A program made the position numbers and the translations under genes. Source: SB15 sp964639245 (GTDB lineage Bacteria; Chloroflexota; Anaerolineae; Aggregatilineales; J027). Taken from it: DNA of 64,000 bases. The stretch spans positions 1 through 64,000 of the forward strand of contig CAZXCU010000018.1 of the NCBI GenBank assembly GCA_964639245.1, read 5' to 3'. The notes under the pieces were generated by a model that saw nothing but the letters and a program-made list of their open reading frames with translations, made no database searches and had not been told where the DNA came from. Below are positions 34,227 through 42,203 of the stretch, piece by piece. The first letter of the stretch is position 1, and every line of letters begins with the position of its first letter.

Positions 34227-34958
34227 ATGCGCGTTTTGGTGATTTCAGATATTCACGCTAACTTGCCCGCTTTTGAAACTGTCATGAAAGATGCAGAAGG
34301 CGAATGGGATTATGTCTGGTGTTTAGGGGATGTGGTCGGGTATGGGCCTAATCCGAATGAGTGCTGTGATCTGCTGAAAACCCTGCCGCACCTGTGCCTT
34401 GCGGGAAATCATGACTGGGCAGCGCTGGAACGCTTAGACATCCGCACGTTTAACGCCGATGCACGAAAAGCCGTAACATGGACAATCGAAACGCTGACGG
34501 AAGAAAACACACGTTATCTGTCTGATTTACCCACTGCATTTGTCTTGGGGGATTACACACTCGTCCATGGCAGCCCGCGTGAACCCGTCTGGGAATATAT
34601 TCTTGACCCCTTGATTGCCGCGCTGAATTTTCCCCAATTTGAAACACCGATTTGCCTTGTGGGGCATACACATACCCCAGTTATTTATCAACTGGTGAGC
34701 GAACAGGGCGATACTGACCCGATTGCACCCGTGTACCGTGAGCCAAAATCGCTCAAAGGGCAGCGTTTGATTATTAACCCTGGCAGTGTGGGACAACCCC
34801 GCGATAATAACCCGGACGCAGCCTACGCGATTTTGCATGTGGAAGAAAAAATCTTTGAACACCGCCGCATTCCCTATCCTGTGGAACAAACACAGGAAAT
34901 GATGCGGAATGCTCACATGCCTGACCGTTTGATTACCCGCCTGAAACACGGGTGGTAA
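34227..34958 (+). CDS. Calcineurin-like metallophosphoesterase (YfcE/DevT-like)
   Basis: A 243-residue binuclear metal phosphoesterase. All five blocks are present: SDIHAN at 7-12, GDVVGYGPNPNE at 34-45, GNHDWA at 60-65, LVHGSPREPVWEY near 113-125, and VGHTHTPVIY near 148-157. GYGPNPNE is typical of the DevT-like subgroup rather than YfcE. It is cytoplasmic and the substrate is unknown (cyclic nucleotides, phosphoproteins or nucleotides are possible). It is transcribed alone from a good promoter. Confidence 0.88.
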   Translation: MRVLVISDIHANLPAFETVMKDAEGEWDYVWCLGDVVGYGPNPNECCDLLKTLPHLCLAGNHDWAALERLDIRTFNADARKAVTWTIETLTEENTRYLSDLPTAFVLGDYTLVHGSPREPVWEYILDPLIAALNFPQFETPICLVGHTHTPVIYQLVSEQGDTDPIAPVYREPKSLKGQRLIINPGSVGQPRDNNPDAAYAILHVEEKIFEHRRIPYPVEQTQEMMRNAHMPDRLITRLKHGW

Positions 34959-34961
34959 GGG

Positions 34962-35081
34962 TTAAAACCCCTGATAAATAAAGGGGGGAGTGGCATCGGC
35001 GGTGACGATGATGAGCAAAATCACCACAACACATAAAATCACAGCATACCGATTTTCGCGGGAAAATAATCTTTTCATCAT
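34962..35081 (-). CDS. 39-residue single-span membrane peptide coupled to thiD
   Basis: A small gene read as MMKRLFSRENRYAVILC, a hydrophobic stretch VVVILLIIV, and the tail TADATPPFIYQGF, then TAA. The layout is a basic N-terminus, one membrane helix at about residues 13-27 and a short aromatic outer tail. The ATG at 35081 overlaps the thiD TGA (ATGA), and GGAGG lies immediately upstream within thiD, so it would be translationally coupled. I recognise no function. It may be a conserved small membrane protein of this lineage. Confidence 0.65.
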   Translation of the reverse strand: MMKRLFSRENRYAVILCVVVILLIIVTADATPPFIYQGF

Positions 35082-35884
35082 TCCTCCAGCCTGACTGCAT
35101 GATGAACAGGCAATCGGCCTTTGCCGAGTTGCCAATGTTGACTGCTGGCGAGTCCGGCTTGTAAATAGCGATGGGCGGTGGTGACAGCCGTTGTGAGTGC
35201 TGCGCCTTTGGCAATTTCGGCGGCAATGGCGGAGGCAAAGGTACAGCCAACCCCGTGCGGATTTTCAATGGGCAGGCGCGGCGCGGTTAATTCGACAAAA
35301 TTTTCTCCATCATAAAATAAATTGAGGATGGTGTCTCCGTCGGTAAGATGTCCCCCTTTGATAACAACCGATTGCACACCAAAATCCAGCATTCTACGGG
35401 CTGCTTCATATAAATCGGCACTTTGATGGATGGGAACGCCTGTCAAAATGGTCGCTTCATCGATGTTGGGGGTGGTCACTGTTGCCATGGGTAAGAGATT
35501 GTGCTGATAGGCATGAACGGCTTCCGCATTGGCAAATTGAACACCCTGCCCATTGACCAATACAGGATCGACCACCAGATTTTTTTGATTTTTTACGGCT
35601 GCTGCCACCAGATTCACAATGCTTGCGTGTGCCAAAAAGCCCGTTTTGATGGCATCCGCACCCAGATCGTTTAAAACGACTTCAATTTGCTGGCGGATAA
35701 ATGCTTCCGGCAAAAAATGAACCGCGTGAACTTGCCGGGTATCCTGCGCTGTAACCGCAGTGAGGGCGGTACACCCAAAGACCCCCCGTGCTTCTAAGGT
35801 TTTGAGGTCGGCTTGGATTCCCGCGCTGCCCCCCGAATCTGACCCGCCGATAGTAAGAACTCGTGTGGGTATCATGATTGACAC
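35078..35884 (-). CDS. thiD: Hydroxymethylpyrimidine/phosphomethylpyrimidine kinase
   Basis: Phosphorylates HMP and HMP-P to HMP-PP for thiamine synthesis or salvage. The 268-residue ribokinase-fold protein has TIGGSDSGGSAGIQADLKT at the N-terminus, ALTAVTAQDT near 40-49, VVDPVLVNGQG near 104-114, and the anion hole with catalytic residue in ENPHGVGCTFASAIAAEIAKG (GVGCTFASA, with Val and Gly where GTGCT is usual). A promoter TTGTAT-18-TATAAG lies about 15 bases before the start, so there is no room for a TPP riboswitch. It may salvage pyrimidine delivered by an importer such as the 55-59 kb system, which is inference. Confidence 0.9.
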   Translation of the reverse strand: MSIMIPTRVLTIGGSDSGGSAGIQADLKTLEARGVFGCTALTAVTAQDTRQVHAVHFLPEAFIRQQIEVVLNDLGADAIKTGFLAHASIVNLVAAAVKNQKNLVVDPVLVNGQGVQFANAEAVHAYQHNLLPMATVTTPNIDEATILTGVPIHQSADLYEAARRMLDFGVQSVVIKGGHLTDGDTILNLFYDGENFVELTAPRLPIENPHGVGCTFASAIAAEIAKGAALTTAVTTAHRYLQAGLASSQHWQLGKGRLPVHHAVRLEE

Positions 35885-35898
35885 GTTCTCTCAAACGG

Positions 35899-35928
35899 CT
35901 TATAGTGAACGATTGGATAAAAATACAA
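35899..35928 (-). promoter_or_regulatory. Promoter of thiD
   Basis: On the minus strand TTGTAT (35923-35928), 18 bases, then TATAAG (35899-35904). It leaves a leader of under 20 bases. Confidence 0.55.
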
Positions 35929-35930
35929 AT

Positions 35931-35959
35931 TTGCCCTTGCCCCCTTCATAGAGTAAGAT
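35931..35959 (+). promoter_or_regulatory. Possible promoter of the FHA gene
   Basis: TTGCCC at 35931-35936, 17 bases, then TAAGAT at 35954-35959. The 95-base leader contains a palindrome AGCTAG-ACG-CTAGCT at 36020-36034. Confidence 0.4.
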
Positions 35960-36053
35960 TCACGCGCAGTCATCTCTCGCATTGTACGCGGGGGAGGGCA
36001 TTTAGGGGTAGGATAAAAAAGCTAGACGCTAGCTACGTGTAGGAGTCGGACAT

Positions 36054-36815
36054 ATGCAGCCGAGCAGTGGTGGTGGGTTTCGTCTCATCGTTCGCCGAGG
36101 GCCACAGCCTAACCAAGTTTATGAACTGAACAAAGATGTCATGACCTTGGGGCGTGACATCACCAACGATATTACCATCAATGACCCGGAAGTAAGTCGT
36201 CACCATGCGCGTTTAACACGTGGCGGGGGCGGTTTCACAATGGAAGATTTAGGGTCAACCAATGGCACATTTATTAATGGGCAGCGTTTAATCGGGGCGC
36301 GTCCGTTGAATCCGGGCGATATGATAGGTTTAGGGGAAACCGTCACCGTCGCCTATGAATCAACGGCGATGGCAGGTGCAGGCTATATGCCACCTCAACA
36401 ACCCATGGGTGGCCCATCGCCGATTCCGCAGCAGGGGAATTATGCGCCACCTTCCCCCTACGCGCCTCCCTCACCCGCCATGCAGCAGCCTTTACCGCCA
36501 CAATCACAGCCTGCGCCGCAGTATCAGCCCCAGCCATATCAACCCTATCCCCAAACGCAACCGCCGCCTATGGGATACGACTATAGCGATTCGCAGCCTC
36601 AGGGGTCGTATGTGTATGAACAAGAGCCACGCAATGGTGGGATGGCACGCTGGTTGCTGCTGGGATGTGGATGTTTTATTGTTTTATGTGTTATCGGGGC
36701 GGTGGTCGGCCTCATCATCATTGACCAAACCTGTGCATGGAATCAAGAACCGATTGCCAGCATCATTGAAATTTTTGGTTTTACCGCAGACGATACTTTC
36801 CAAGCCTGTCAGTGA
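36054..36815 (+). CDS. FHA-domain membrane protein
   Basis: A 253-residue protein. Residues 8-102 are a forkhead-associated phosphothreonine-binding domain with GR at 33-34, SRHHA at 48-52 and LGSTNGTFING at 66-76, all key residues intact. Residues 105-195 are a Pro/Gln/Tyr-rich flexible linker. A membrane helix follows near 199-223, with an about 30-residue outer tail. The FHA domain is therefore cytoplasmic, ahead of the anchor. It likely docks phosphorylated partners of a Ser/Thr kinase that is not in this window. GTAGGAG lies before the ATG. Confidence 0.88.
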   Translation: MQPSSGGGFRLIVRRGPQPNQVYELNKDVMTLGRDITNDITINDPEVSRHHARLTRGGGGFTMEDLGSTNGTFINGQRLIGARPLNPGDMIGLGETVTVAYESTAMAGAGYMPPQQPMGGPSPIPQQGNYAPPSPYAPPSPAMQQPLPPQSQPAPQYQPQPYQPYPQTQPPPMGYDYSDSQPQGSYVYEQEPRNGGMARWLLLGCGCFIVLCVIGAVVGLIIIDQTCAWNQEPIASIIEIFGFTADDTFQACQ

Positions 36816-36827
36816 GTTCGGAGAGAC

Positions 36828-36862
36828 GGGTTCATCTCATTTATTCATACTGAGATGAACCC
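36828..36862. terminator. Perfect hairpin between convergent genes
   Basis: GGGTTCATCTCA (36828-36839) pairs with TGAGATGAACCC (36851-36862) over 12 bases with an 11-base loop. No U-tract is present on either strand, but its place between two stops suggests bidirectional termination. Confidence 0.65.
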
Positions 36863-36868
36863 ATCGTA

Positions 36869-37558
36869 TTAATCACGACGACTCCCCGTGACCAGCATCG
36901 CATAGTAAGCAAATTGCAAAATAGAGGTAATCATAGCCGCAAGGTAGGTCAGGGCTGCTGCACGTAAAACGGCTTGCGCTCCACGGCGGTCATCTTGGCT
37001 GCGAACCAACCCCGATTCATCCAGCATTTTGAGCGCTCGACGGCTCGCATCCAATTCAACCGGCAGGGTCAAAACGGAAAATAAGACTGCCGCACCAAAC
37101 AACAACAACCCCAGATAGGACAGCGCCAAAAACTGCATTACAAGACCAGCGATGATGAGGATGTAGGAAAAATTTGAGCCAATGGTCACTGCTGGAATCA
37201 GAAATTGACGCAGCGAAATGAGCGGGCTGTTCTGGGCATACTGCTGAACGTGTCCAAATTCGTGGGCGGCAATCGCCATCGCTGCGACAGATGGTTGGTT
37301 AGCAACCCCCGGCGAAAAACGCACCACCTGATTACGCGGGTCAAAGTGGTCGCCAAGCTCTTGGGGTGTGCCTTCTAAAACCACATTCAAATTATAATCG
37401 CGCATGATACGGCGGGCGGTATCTACCCCGGTTAAACCCATGCTGTTGGGGCGTTTGCTCCATGTTGTGTAGGCATTTCTGACCATCATGGATGCAAAAC
37501 CGCTTAAGAGCAGGGCGGGCAGCATCACACACAAAATATAGTTACTGTCAAAATACAT
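36869..37558 (-). CDS. Zinc-dependent membrane protease, YugP-like (neutral zinc metallopeptidase)
   Basis: A 229-residue membrane protein of the Zn_peptidase_2 family. An N-terminal helix (ILCVMLPALLLSGFASMMV) is followed by the zinc motif AAHEFGHVQQYAQ (HEFGH at 99-103) and two to three further helices; a downstream acidic ligand is likely in PVELDASRRAL. Members are presumed membrane proteases of uncharacterised substrate. It is transcribed alone, just upstream of but separated by a hairpin from the CtpA gene. Confidence 0.87.
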   Translation of the reverse strand: MYFDSNYILCVMLPALLLSGFASMMVRNAYTTWSKRPNSMGLTGVDTARRIMRDYNLNVVLEGTPQELGDHFDPRNQVVRFSPGVANQPSVAAMAIAAHEFGHVQQYAQNSPLISLRQFLIPAVTIGSNFSYILIIAGLVMQFLALSYLGLLLFGAAVLFSVLTLPVELDASRRALKMLDESGLVRSQDDRRGAQAVLRAAALTYLAAMITSILQFAYYAMLVTGSRRD

Positions 37559-37583
37559 CGTTTTGCACTCCCTCAGGTAAGCA

Positions 37584-37608
37584 TATCGGGAGTATTACAC
37601 TCCCGATA
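37584..37608 (-). terminator. Hairpin upstream of the zinc-protease gene
   Basis: TATCGGGAGT and ACTCCCGATA form a perfect 10-base stem with a 5-base loop, 42 bases past the CtpA stop on the minus strand. The U-tract is absent. Confidence 0.55.
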
Positions 37609-37650
37609 CACAGGATATTCAAATTATAGAGGGAGAATCTCAGAATGGGA

Positions 37651-38856
37651 TTAGAAATGTCCGTAGAGAGGGGCTTCTAATTGTTCCCGTTTGATACCTT
37701 TTAAGGCACGGAGAGCCGCTTCAAGCTGGTTATCATCGGCGGCTTCGGCATCCAATTCCACCACGACATCCGGGGTGAAACCGACTTCCTCGACACTTGT
37801 CCCATCCGGCGTAACCCATCGAGCAATCGAAAGGCGTACCGCCCCGCCATTCGACAGGGGGTTGATGGTCTGCACGGTGTTTTTGCCAAAGGTATTTGTC
37901 CCAACAATCACTGCACGGTCAAGGTCGTGGAGCGAACCCGCAACCAATTCGCTGGCGCTGGCGCTGCCTTCATTCACCAGCAGAGCTAGCGGAACGTCTG
38001 GCGCAACGGCGGTACTGTTGGCTTCAAAAACCCGTTCTTCATCACCGGGCAACTGTTCAATCAGAATGATGCCTTCATTGACAAACAGGCGAATTACCTC
38101 CAGAGAGGTATCCAAAAAGCCACCCGGGTTATCGCGCAAATCTAAGACGACCCCGTTCAGATTATTCGCATCCATTTCTTGCAGCGCATTCCGCAAATCA
38201 TTCGCCGCTTCGGAGGAGAATTGATAGAGACGGATATATCCCACGTTGTTGTCTAACATACGGGTTTCTAGTGTTGGCAGCGTAATCCGGTCACGAATCA
38301 CGGTAATTTCAAGAATTTCGGCTTCGCCATCGCGCAAAACACCTAATTTCACGGCTGTTCCCGCCGGGCCGCGCACCTGGTTAATAATTTCGGTTTGCGA
38401 AAGATCGGTAATATCTTTCCCGCCCACCTGTATAATGATGTCACCGGCCAGAATCCCGGCACCTTCGGCAGGAGAGTTGGGCAATGGGCTGACAATTTCC
38501 AGACCGCCTGTTTCTTCATCTTGGCGAACCGTTGCCCCAATACCTTCAAATTCTCCGGTCAGCGATTCATTCCACGCCTCTAATTCGGTAACATCGAGAT
38601 AATTGGTGTTTTCATCACCTAGGGTTTCTAACATGCCTTCGAGCGCCCCTAACATGAGGGTTTCGTCGTCTATGTCATCTACAAATTGACTTTTAACCAG
38701 TTGATAAGTTTCCCAGAACGGTTGAAAAACTTCATCCACTTCGCCTGTTTGCGCTGCCGCTTTGGAAGGGGTGGAACGGTTGCCCGCAAAAAATCCTGCC
38801 CCAAACACCACCGCGACGAGCAAGGCTAAACTGACCACGCTGCGTAACTTTGCCAT
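37651..38856 (-). CDS. C-terminal processing protease, S41 family (CtpA/Prc-like)
   Basis: A 401-residue exported serine protease. A signal anchor lies at residues 5-25 (SVVSLALLVAVVFGAG), a PDZ domain near 90-185 (GIGATVRQ, then GAGILAGDIIIQVGG), and the protease core has the catalytic serine in NEGSASASE (about S300) and lysine in GTNTFGKNTVQT (about K325), the Ser/Lys dyad of the family. It processes or degrades extracytoplasmic proteins. GGAG precedes the ATG at 38856; an in-frame TTG at 38871 would not leave a site. Confidence 0.92.
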   Translation of the reverse strand: MAKLRSVVSLALLVAVVFGAGFFAGNRSTPSKAAAQTGEVDEVFQPFWETYQLVKSQFVDDIDDETLMLGALEGMLETLGDENTNYLDVTELEAWNESLTGEFEGIGATVRQDEETGGLEIVSPLPNSPAEGAGILAGDIIIQVGGKDITDLSQTEIINQVRGPAGTAVKLGVLRDGEAEILEITVIRDRITLPTLETRMLDNNVGYIRLYQFSSEAANDLRNALQEMDANNLNGVVLDLRDNPGGFLDTSLEVIRLFVNEGIILIEQLPGDEERVFEANSTAVAPDVPLALLVNEGSASASELVAGSLHDLDRAVIVGTNTFGKNTVQTINPLSNGGAVRLSIARWVTPDGTSVEEVGFTPDVVVELDAEAADDNQLEAALRALKGIKREQLEAPLYGHF

Positions 38857-38972
38857 CGTATCAAACTCCAAAATCCATGCTTTTAGCTATTCTAGCAGTG
38901 AATTATCCATCTGTATCGGTTGTGAAGATTATATTACGTTTTATGGAATATCTTGCTTCTAAAACGAGTTTT

Positions 38973-39899
38973 TTATGAATTTAGATTGCGCTGAGCAGCC
39001 AGTTGCCCGGCGGTGTGCAGCAAAAGGGCATGATTTTCGCAGCGTGTTTGCCAATCAAGCGGAATCGCGCTCAATCCGAGACGCGCCGCGCTGATTCCCC
39101 CCGCAATACAGGCTACCGAGTCGCTGTCGCCTTCAATATTGGCGGCAAGTCGCACCACTGCCGTGTAATCATCAGGGAATTGACGCACACAATAGTAGGC
39201 CATTGTCACCGCTTCATCACCGACCCACCCTTCGCCAATATGTCGTAAGGCCATCGGCTTGTTTGTCCAGCCCTCGACATGCCCGATTCGCAGCCAAATC
39301 TGGTCAAATTCTTCGGAGATACCAGCAACTGCGGCTAAAATTTCCTGAAACCATGCGCTGGGAGGAATCGCGTCTAGCGCAAGTTTAATCATCATCGCAG
39401 CAGCAACACTGGCGGCTTGGGCAGCAGGATGCCGATGAGTAATGATGCTGCTGGCAAGAGCAATTTCTTTTAATTTTGCCGGGTCGTGTTGGTAAAAATA
39501 GCCGATGGGCGCAACCCGCATGGCAGAACCACACCCTTTTGACCCCGCTAAACCGGATTCCTGCCATGCGATGCCCTGTTCAAATCGGCGCGTACCTGCC
39601 ATACAGGTATTGCCGGGGGCGCGGTTGTTTTCGGGGCTGTGCATCCAACGCACAAATTCCTGTCCCATGACTTGCATGAGCGTGTCCGTTGCCTGATGTC
39701 CGGCTCGGATGAGGGTGTTGGCAACCGCCAGCGTCATCTGGGTATCGTCGCTGTAAAGGGCGGGAGTGGGGGGTTCGGTTATGCCCTGTTCACCATAGCG
39801 CTGGTAAATATCAATGGGTTTTATAAATTCCACTGGATACCCCAGTGCATCTCCCAGCGCCAATCCGAGCAGAATCGCCTGTGCCTGTTCGCTGCTCAT
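38973..39899 (-). CDS. ADP-ribosylglycohydrolase family protein (ARH/DraG)
   Basis: A 308-residue all-helical metal-dependent hydrolase. LLGLALGDALGYPVEF opens the fold, the first metal site is YSDDTQM at 49-55, and the second is GDSDSVACIAGGISAARLG near 262-280 (consensus GDtDT). These bind two magnesium ions and remove ADP-ribose from proteins, nucleic acids or small molecules. The ATG overlaps the stop of the V4R gene by 4 bases, which implies coupled function. The substrate is unknown; no ART gene is seen nearby. Confidence 0.9.
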   Translation of the reverse strand: MSSEQAQAILLGLALGDALGYPVEFIKPIDIYQRYGEQGITEPPTPALYSDDTQMTLAVANTLIRAGHQATDTLMQVMGQEFVRWMHSPENNRAPGNTCMAGTRRFEQGIAWQESGLAGSKGCGSAMRVAPIGYFYQHDPAKLKEIALASSIITHRHPAAQAASVAAAMMIKLALDAIPPSAWFQEILAAVAGISEEFDQIWLRIGHVEGWTNKPMALRHIGEGWVGDEAVTMAYYCVRQFPDDYTAVVRLAANIEGDSDSVACIAGGISAARLGLSAIPLDWQTRCENHALLLHTAGQLAAQRNLNS

Positions 39900-40594
39900 A
39901 TCAAATCCACATTTTCTTCAGAGGGTTTTTTATAAATGTGCCATGTACATTCGGGATGCCCCATCGCTATACAGGTGGTTTGTTCGACTTTGACATATTT
40001 ACCTTCAGTGACAAAACTTCCACCCTCGATGAAACCCGCTTCCCAGATCCAGCAAATTGGCACATCCGATTTTTTGCCGACGCAGCAGGGGCAGTCCGGT
40101 GAACTCCACACAAAATAATCTGCCTCTTCCCGTAAATTAATCCGAATATCAAAATGGACTTGATGATATAATTTACGGAATCCGTTGGCGGTGTTGGTCA
40201 AACTCATTCGCATGGCCTGTTCGGTGGGGATCAGCTTAAAAATTGTCCCCGCAAAGCCAAAAAGCGGGTGATTTTCAATCATCCAGCGTGCCGAAGTGCG
40301 TCCAATTCGCAGCGCATGGCCTTTACCCGCCCGCCCATAAAATTGAATCATAGCGTGGTTGAGGTTGGAATAGTGACGGAAAACATAGCCTGAGTCAAAC
40401 AGCAAATTGTCTGGCGGAAAATTGTCAATCGCATTTTCTAAACCCGCATATCGCAGCATGACATTCAGCGCTACTTTGCCCGCCACATCTTCAATGGCTT
40501 GAAGGGCCGCCCGCATATACCCATTGGCAAGGGGAATCGTTGAACGATGGTCTGGGGTATCCTTTTCTTGAACTTCGATGGGTAATAGCGACAT
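39896..40594 (-). CDS. V4R-domain protein (vinyl-reductase-like small-molecule-binding fold)
   Basis: A 232-residue cytoplasmic protein of the V4R/XylR-N type. The C-terminal signature EQTTCIAMGHPECTWHI (C208, C216) matches the V4R pattern E..C.a.G...C.f, as in BchJ and hydrocarbon-sensing domains. A further cysteine cluster lies at C168, C170, C171 and C181 (DCPCCVGKKSDVPIC), which may bind metal. The N-terminal half (LANGYMRAALQAIEDVAG) is helical. It lacks a DNA-binding or ATPase domain, so it is probably a sensor or carrier. It is first in a two-gene operon with the ADP-ribosylglycohydrolase. Confidence 0.75.
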   Translation of the reverse strand: MSLLPIEVQEKDTPDHRSTIPLANGYMRAALQAIEDVAGKVALNVMLRYAGLENAIDNFPPDNLLFDSGYVFRHYSNLNHAMIQFYGRAGKGHALRIGRTSARWMIENHPLFGFAGTIFKLIPTEQAMRMSLTNTANGFRKLYHQVHFDIRINLREEADYFVWSSPDCPCCVGKKSDVPICWIWEAGFIEGGSFVTEGKYVKVEQTTCIAMGHPECTWHIYKKPSEENVDLI

Positions 40595-40670
40595 AATATT
40601 TTAATTTATCCTCGTAAAATTCGTTTCTAAGTATATAGTGATAAAAGAGCAAAAGGAAATAAGGTGCAAA

Positions 40671-41594
40671 ATGGATGATTTAGAACTTTTGACGTTTGAA
40701 GTGACGGACGAAATCGCTGGACAGCGTTTGGACAAGGTGCTGACCGACAAACTTGATGACTATTCACGGATGCAAGTGCAGCAACTCATTAAAAATGGGC
40801 TGGTGATGGTCAACGAACGGGAGCGCAAAGCCTCCCACAAATTAGAGATAGGGGAAATGGTCGTAGCACAGATTCCGCCGGAGGAAGAAGCAGGCGAAAT
40901 TGAAGCACAAAATATCCCGTTGGAGGTGTTGTATGAAGATGAGTATATTGCTGCGATTAATAAACCTGCTGGCTTGGTGGTGCATCCGGGTTTTGGTAAT
41001 ACCGAAGGCACGATGGTCAACGCGCTGCTTTCGCGCTGGCCTCAAGTCCGTCATGTGGGACATCCTGAACGGGCGGGCGTGGTACATCGGTTGGATAAAG
41101 AAACGTCGGGTGTGATTTTGGTCGCACTGACTCCCAAAGCGCAATACAACCTGATGCGCCAATTTGAGGAACGCACCGTCAAAAAAATTTATTGGACGCT
41201 GGTTGACCGCCGCCCGGATACCTCGATTGGGCGGATTCATGCACCGATTGGACGTGACCCACAGCAGCGCAAAAAAATGGCGGTGGTTAAACACGGGCGC
41301 GAAGCCATCACCAATTTTCGGGTAATGCAAAATTATCAGGAACATGCGCTCATTGAAATTCACCTAGAAACAGGTCGTACCCATCAAATTCGAGTGCATA
41401 TGGCCTTTGTCGGCTGTCCGGTGGTGGGCGACACGATTTATGGTTTTCGCAAACCCAGCCTCAAAATTGGACGGATGTTCCTTCACGCAAAGTCGATTGC
41501 TTTTCGGCATCCCATCACCAACGCGGAAATGGCGTTTGAAACGGAACTCCCCACCGAATTACAGCAAACGTTGGATAAACTGGCCCAGCAGTAA
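40671..41594 (+). CDS. rluD: RluD-family 23S rRNA pseudouridine synthase
   Basis: A 307-residue enzyme. Residues 13-70 form an S4 RNA-binding domain (GQRLDKVLTDKL, then QLIKNGLVMVN). The catalytic motif is VVHRLDKETSGVIL with Asp142, and NKPAGLVVHPG (97-107) and the C-terminal GRTHQIRVHMA are the other RluD motifs. It isomerises uridines in helix 69 of 23S rRNA. ATG 40671 follows AAGGAAAT and AAGGTG; GTG 40638 is less likely. Its last 36 bases overlap the end of the convergent rnhB gene. Confidence 0.9.
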   Translation: MDDLELLTFEVTDEIAGQRLDKVLTDKLDDYSRMQVQQLIKNGLVMVNERERKASHKLEIGEMVVAQIPPEEEAGEIEAQNIPLEVLYEDEYIAAINKPAGLVVHPGFGNTEGTMVNALLSRWPQVRHVGHPERAGVVHRLDKETSGVILVALTPKAQYNLMRQFEERTVKKIYWTLVDRRPDTSIGRIHAPIGRDPQQRKKMAVVKHGREAITNFRVMQNYQEHALIEIHLETGRTHQIRVHMAFVGCPVVGDTIYGFRKPSLKIGRMFLHAKSIAFRHPITNAEMAFETELPTELQQTLDKLAQQ

Positions 41595-42203
41595 AAACGA
41601 TAACAACGATGAACCGCTGGTCAAGAGTAAAAGCGGTTGGGCATAGGCTTTACGGATGACCGTCTCGACAAATTCTTGGCGATGATGCGGCGACGCACCA
41701 TAGGTTTTAAGAGCGCTAATATGCTGTTTTGTGCCATAGCCTTTGTTGGAGAGCCAGTGGTAATGCGGAAATTGCTCATGTAGGTCACGCATCATGTTGT
41801 CACGGATGGTTTTTGCCAGAATGGAGGCGGCAGAAACCAATGGTGTGGTTTCATCAGCGCGAATACGACATTCTGTGAGCGCGGCTTTTGCGCCTAAATC
41901 GGTGAGTTTGAGATTGCCATCCACAATATAATAATCGGCTTCAATGCGGGCAATCAGGCGTTGAAAAATTTCGCGGTTTGCCCACCCGATGCCCTGTTGA
42001 TTAATTTCCAGCACGGTAATTTCTTCAATGAAATAATGAATGGCCTCATGCTGCATGACCCATTTTTCACGCTGTTTGGCGCTCAATTTTTTGGAGTCTT
42101 TGGCTTCAATGAGTGCATCTTCGGGCGCAACCACCGCAACTGCAATCAAGGGCCCCGCGAGCGGGCCGCGCCCGGCTTCATCCATCCCACAAATTAATCG
42201 CAT
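41559..42203 (-). CDS. rnhB: Ribonuclease HII with unusual hydrophobic tail
   Basis: Cleaves RNA in RNA/DNA hybrids and single ribonucleotides in DNA. In this 214-residue protein the first catalytic pair is in CGMDEAGRGPLAGP (D7, E8), IVDGN supplies the next Asp, and SAASILAKTIRD the fourth. The last 30 residues (LLLLTSGSSLLSFLLLGQF) are an unusual hydrophobic extension, whose final 11 codons are antisense to the end of rluD. It begins directly at the stop of the upstream gene (TAA then ATG). Confidence 0.9.
   Translation of the reverse strand: MRLICGMDEAGRGPLAGPLIAVAVVAPEDALIEAKDSKKLSAKQREKWVMQHEAIHYFIEEITVLEINQQGIGWANREIFQRLIARIEADYYIVDGNLKLTDLGAKAALTECRIRADETTPLVSAASILAKTIRDNMMRDLHEQFPHYHWLSNKGYGTKQHISALKTYGASPHHRQEFVETVIRKAYAQPLLLLTSGSSLLSFLLLGQFIQRLL

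Noticed and set aside
35885..35930. TPP riboswitch before thiD
   Set aside because: The promoter leaves fewer than 20 bases of leader and no CTGAGA/ACCTGA core occurs.
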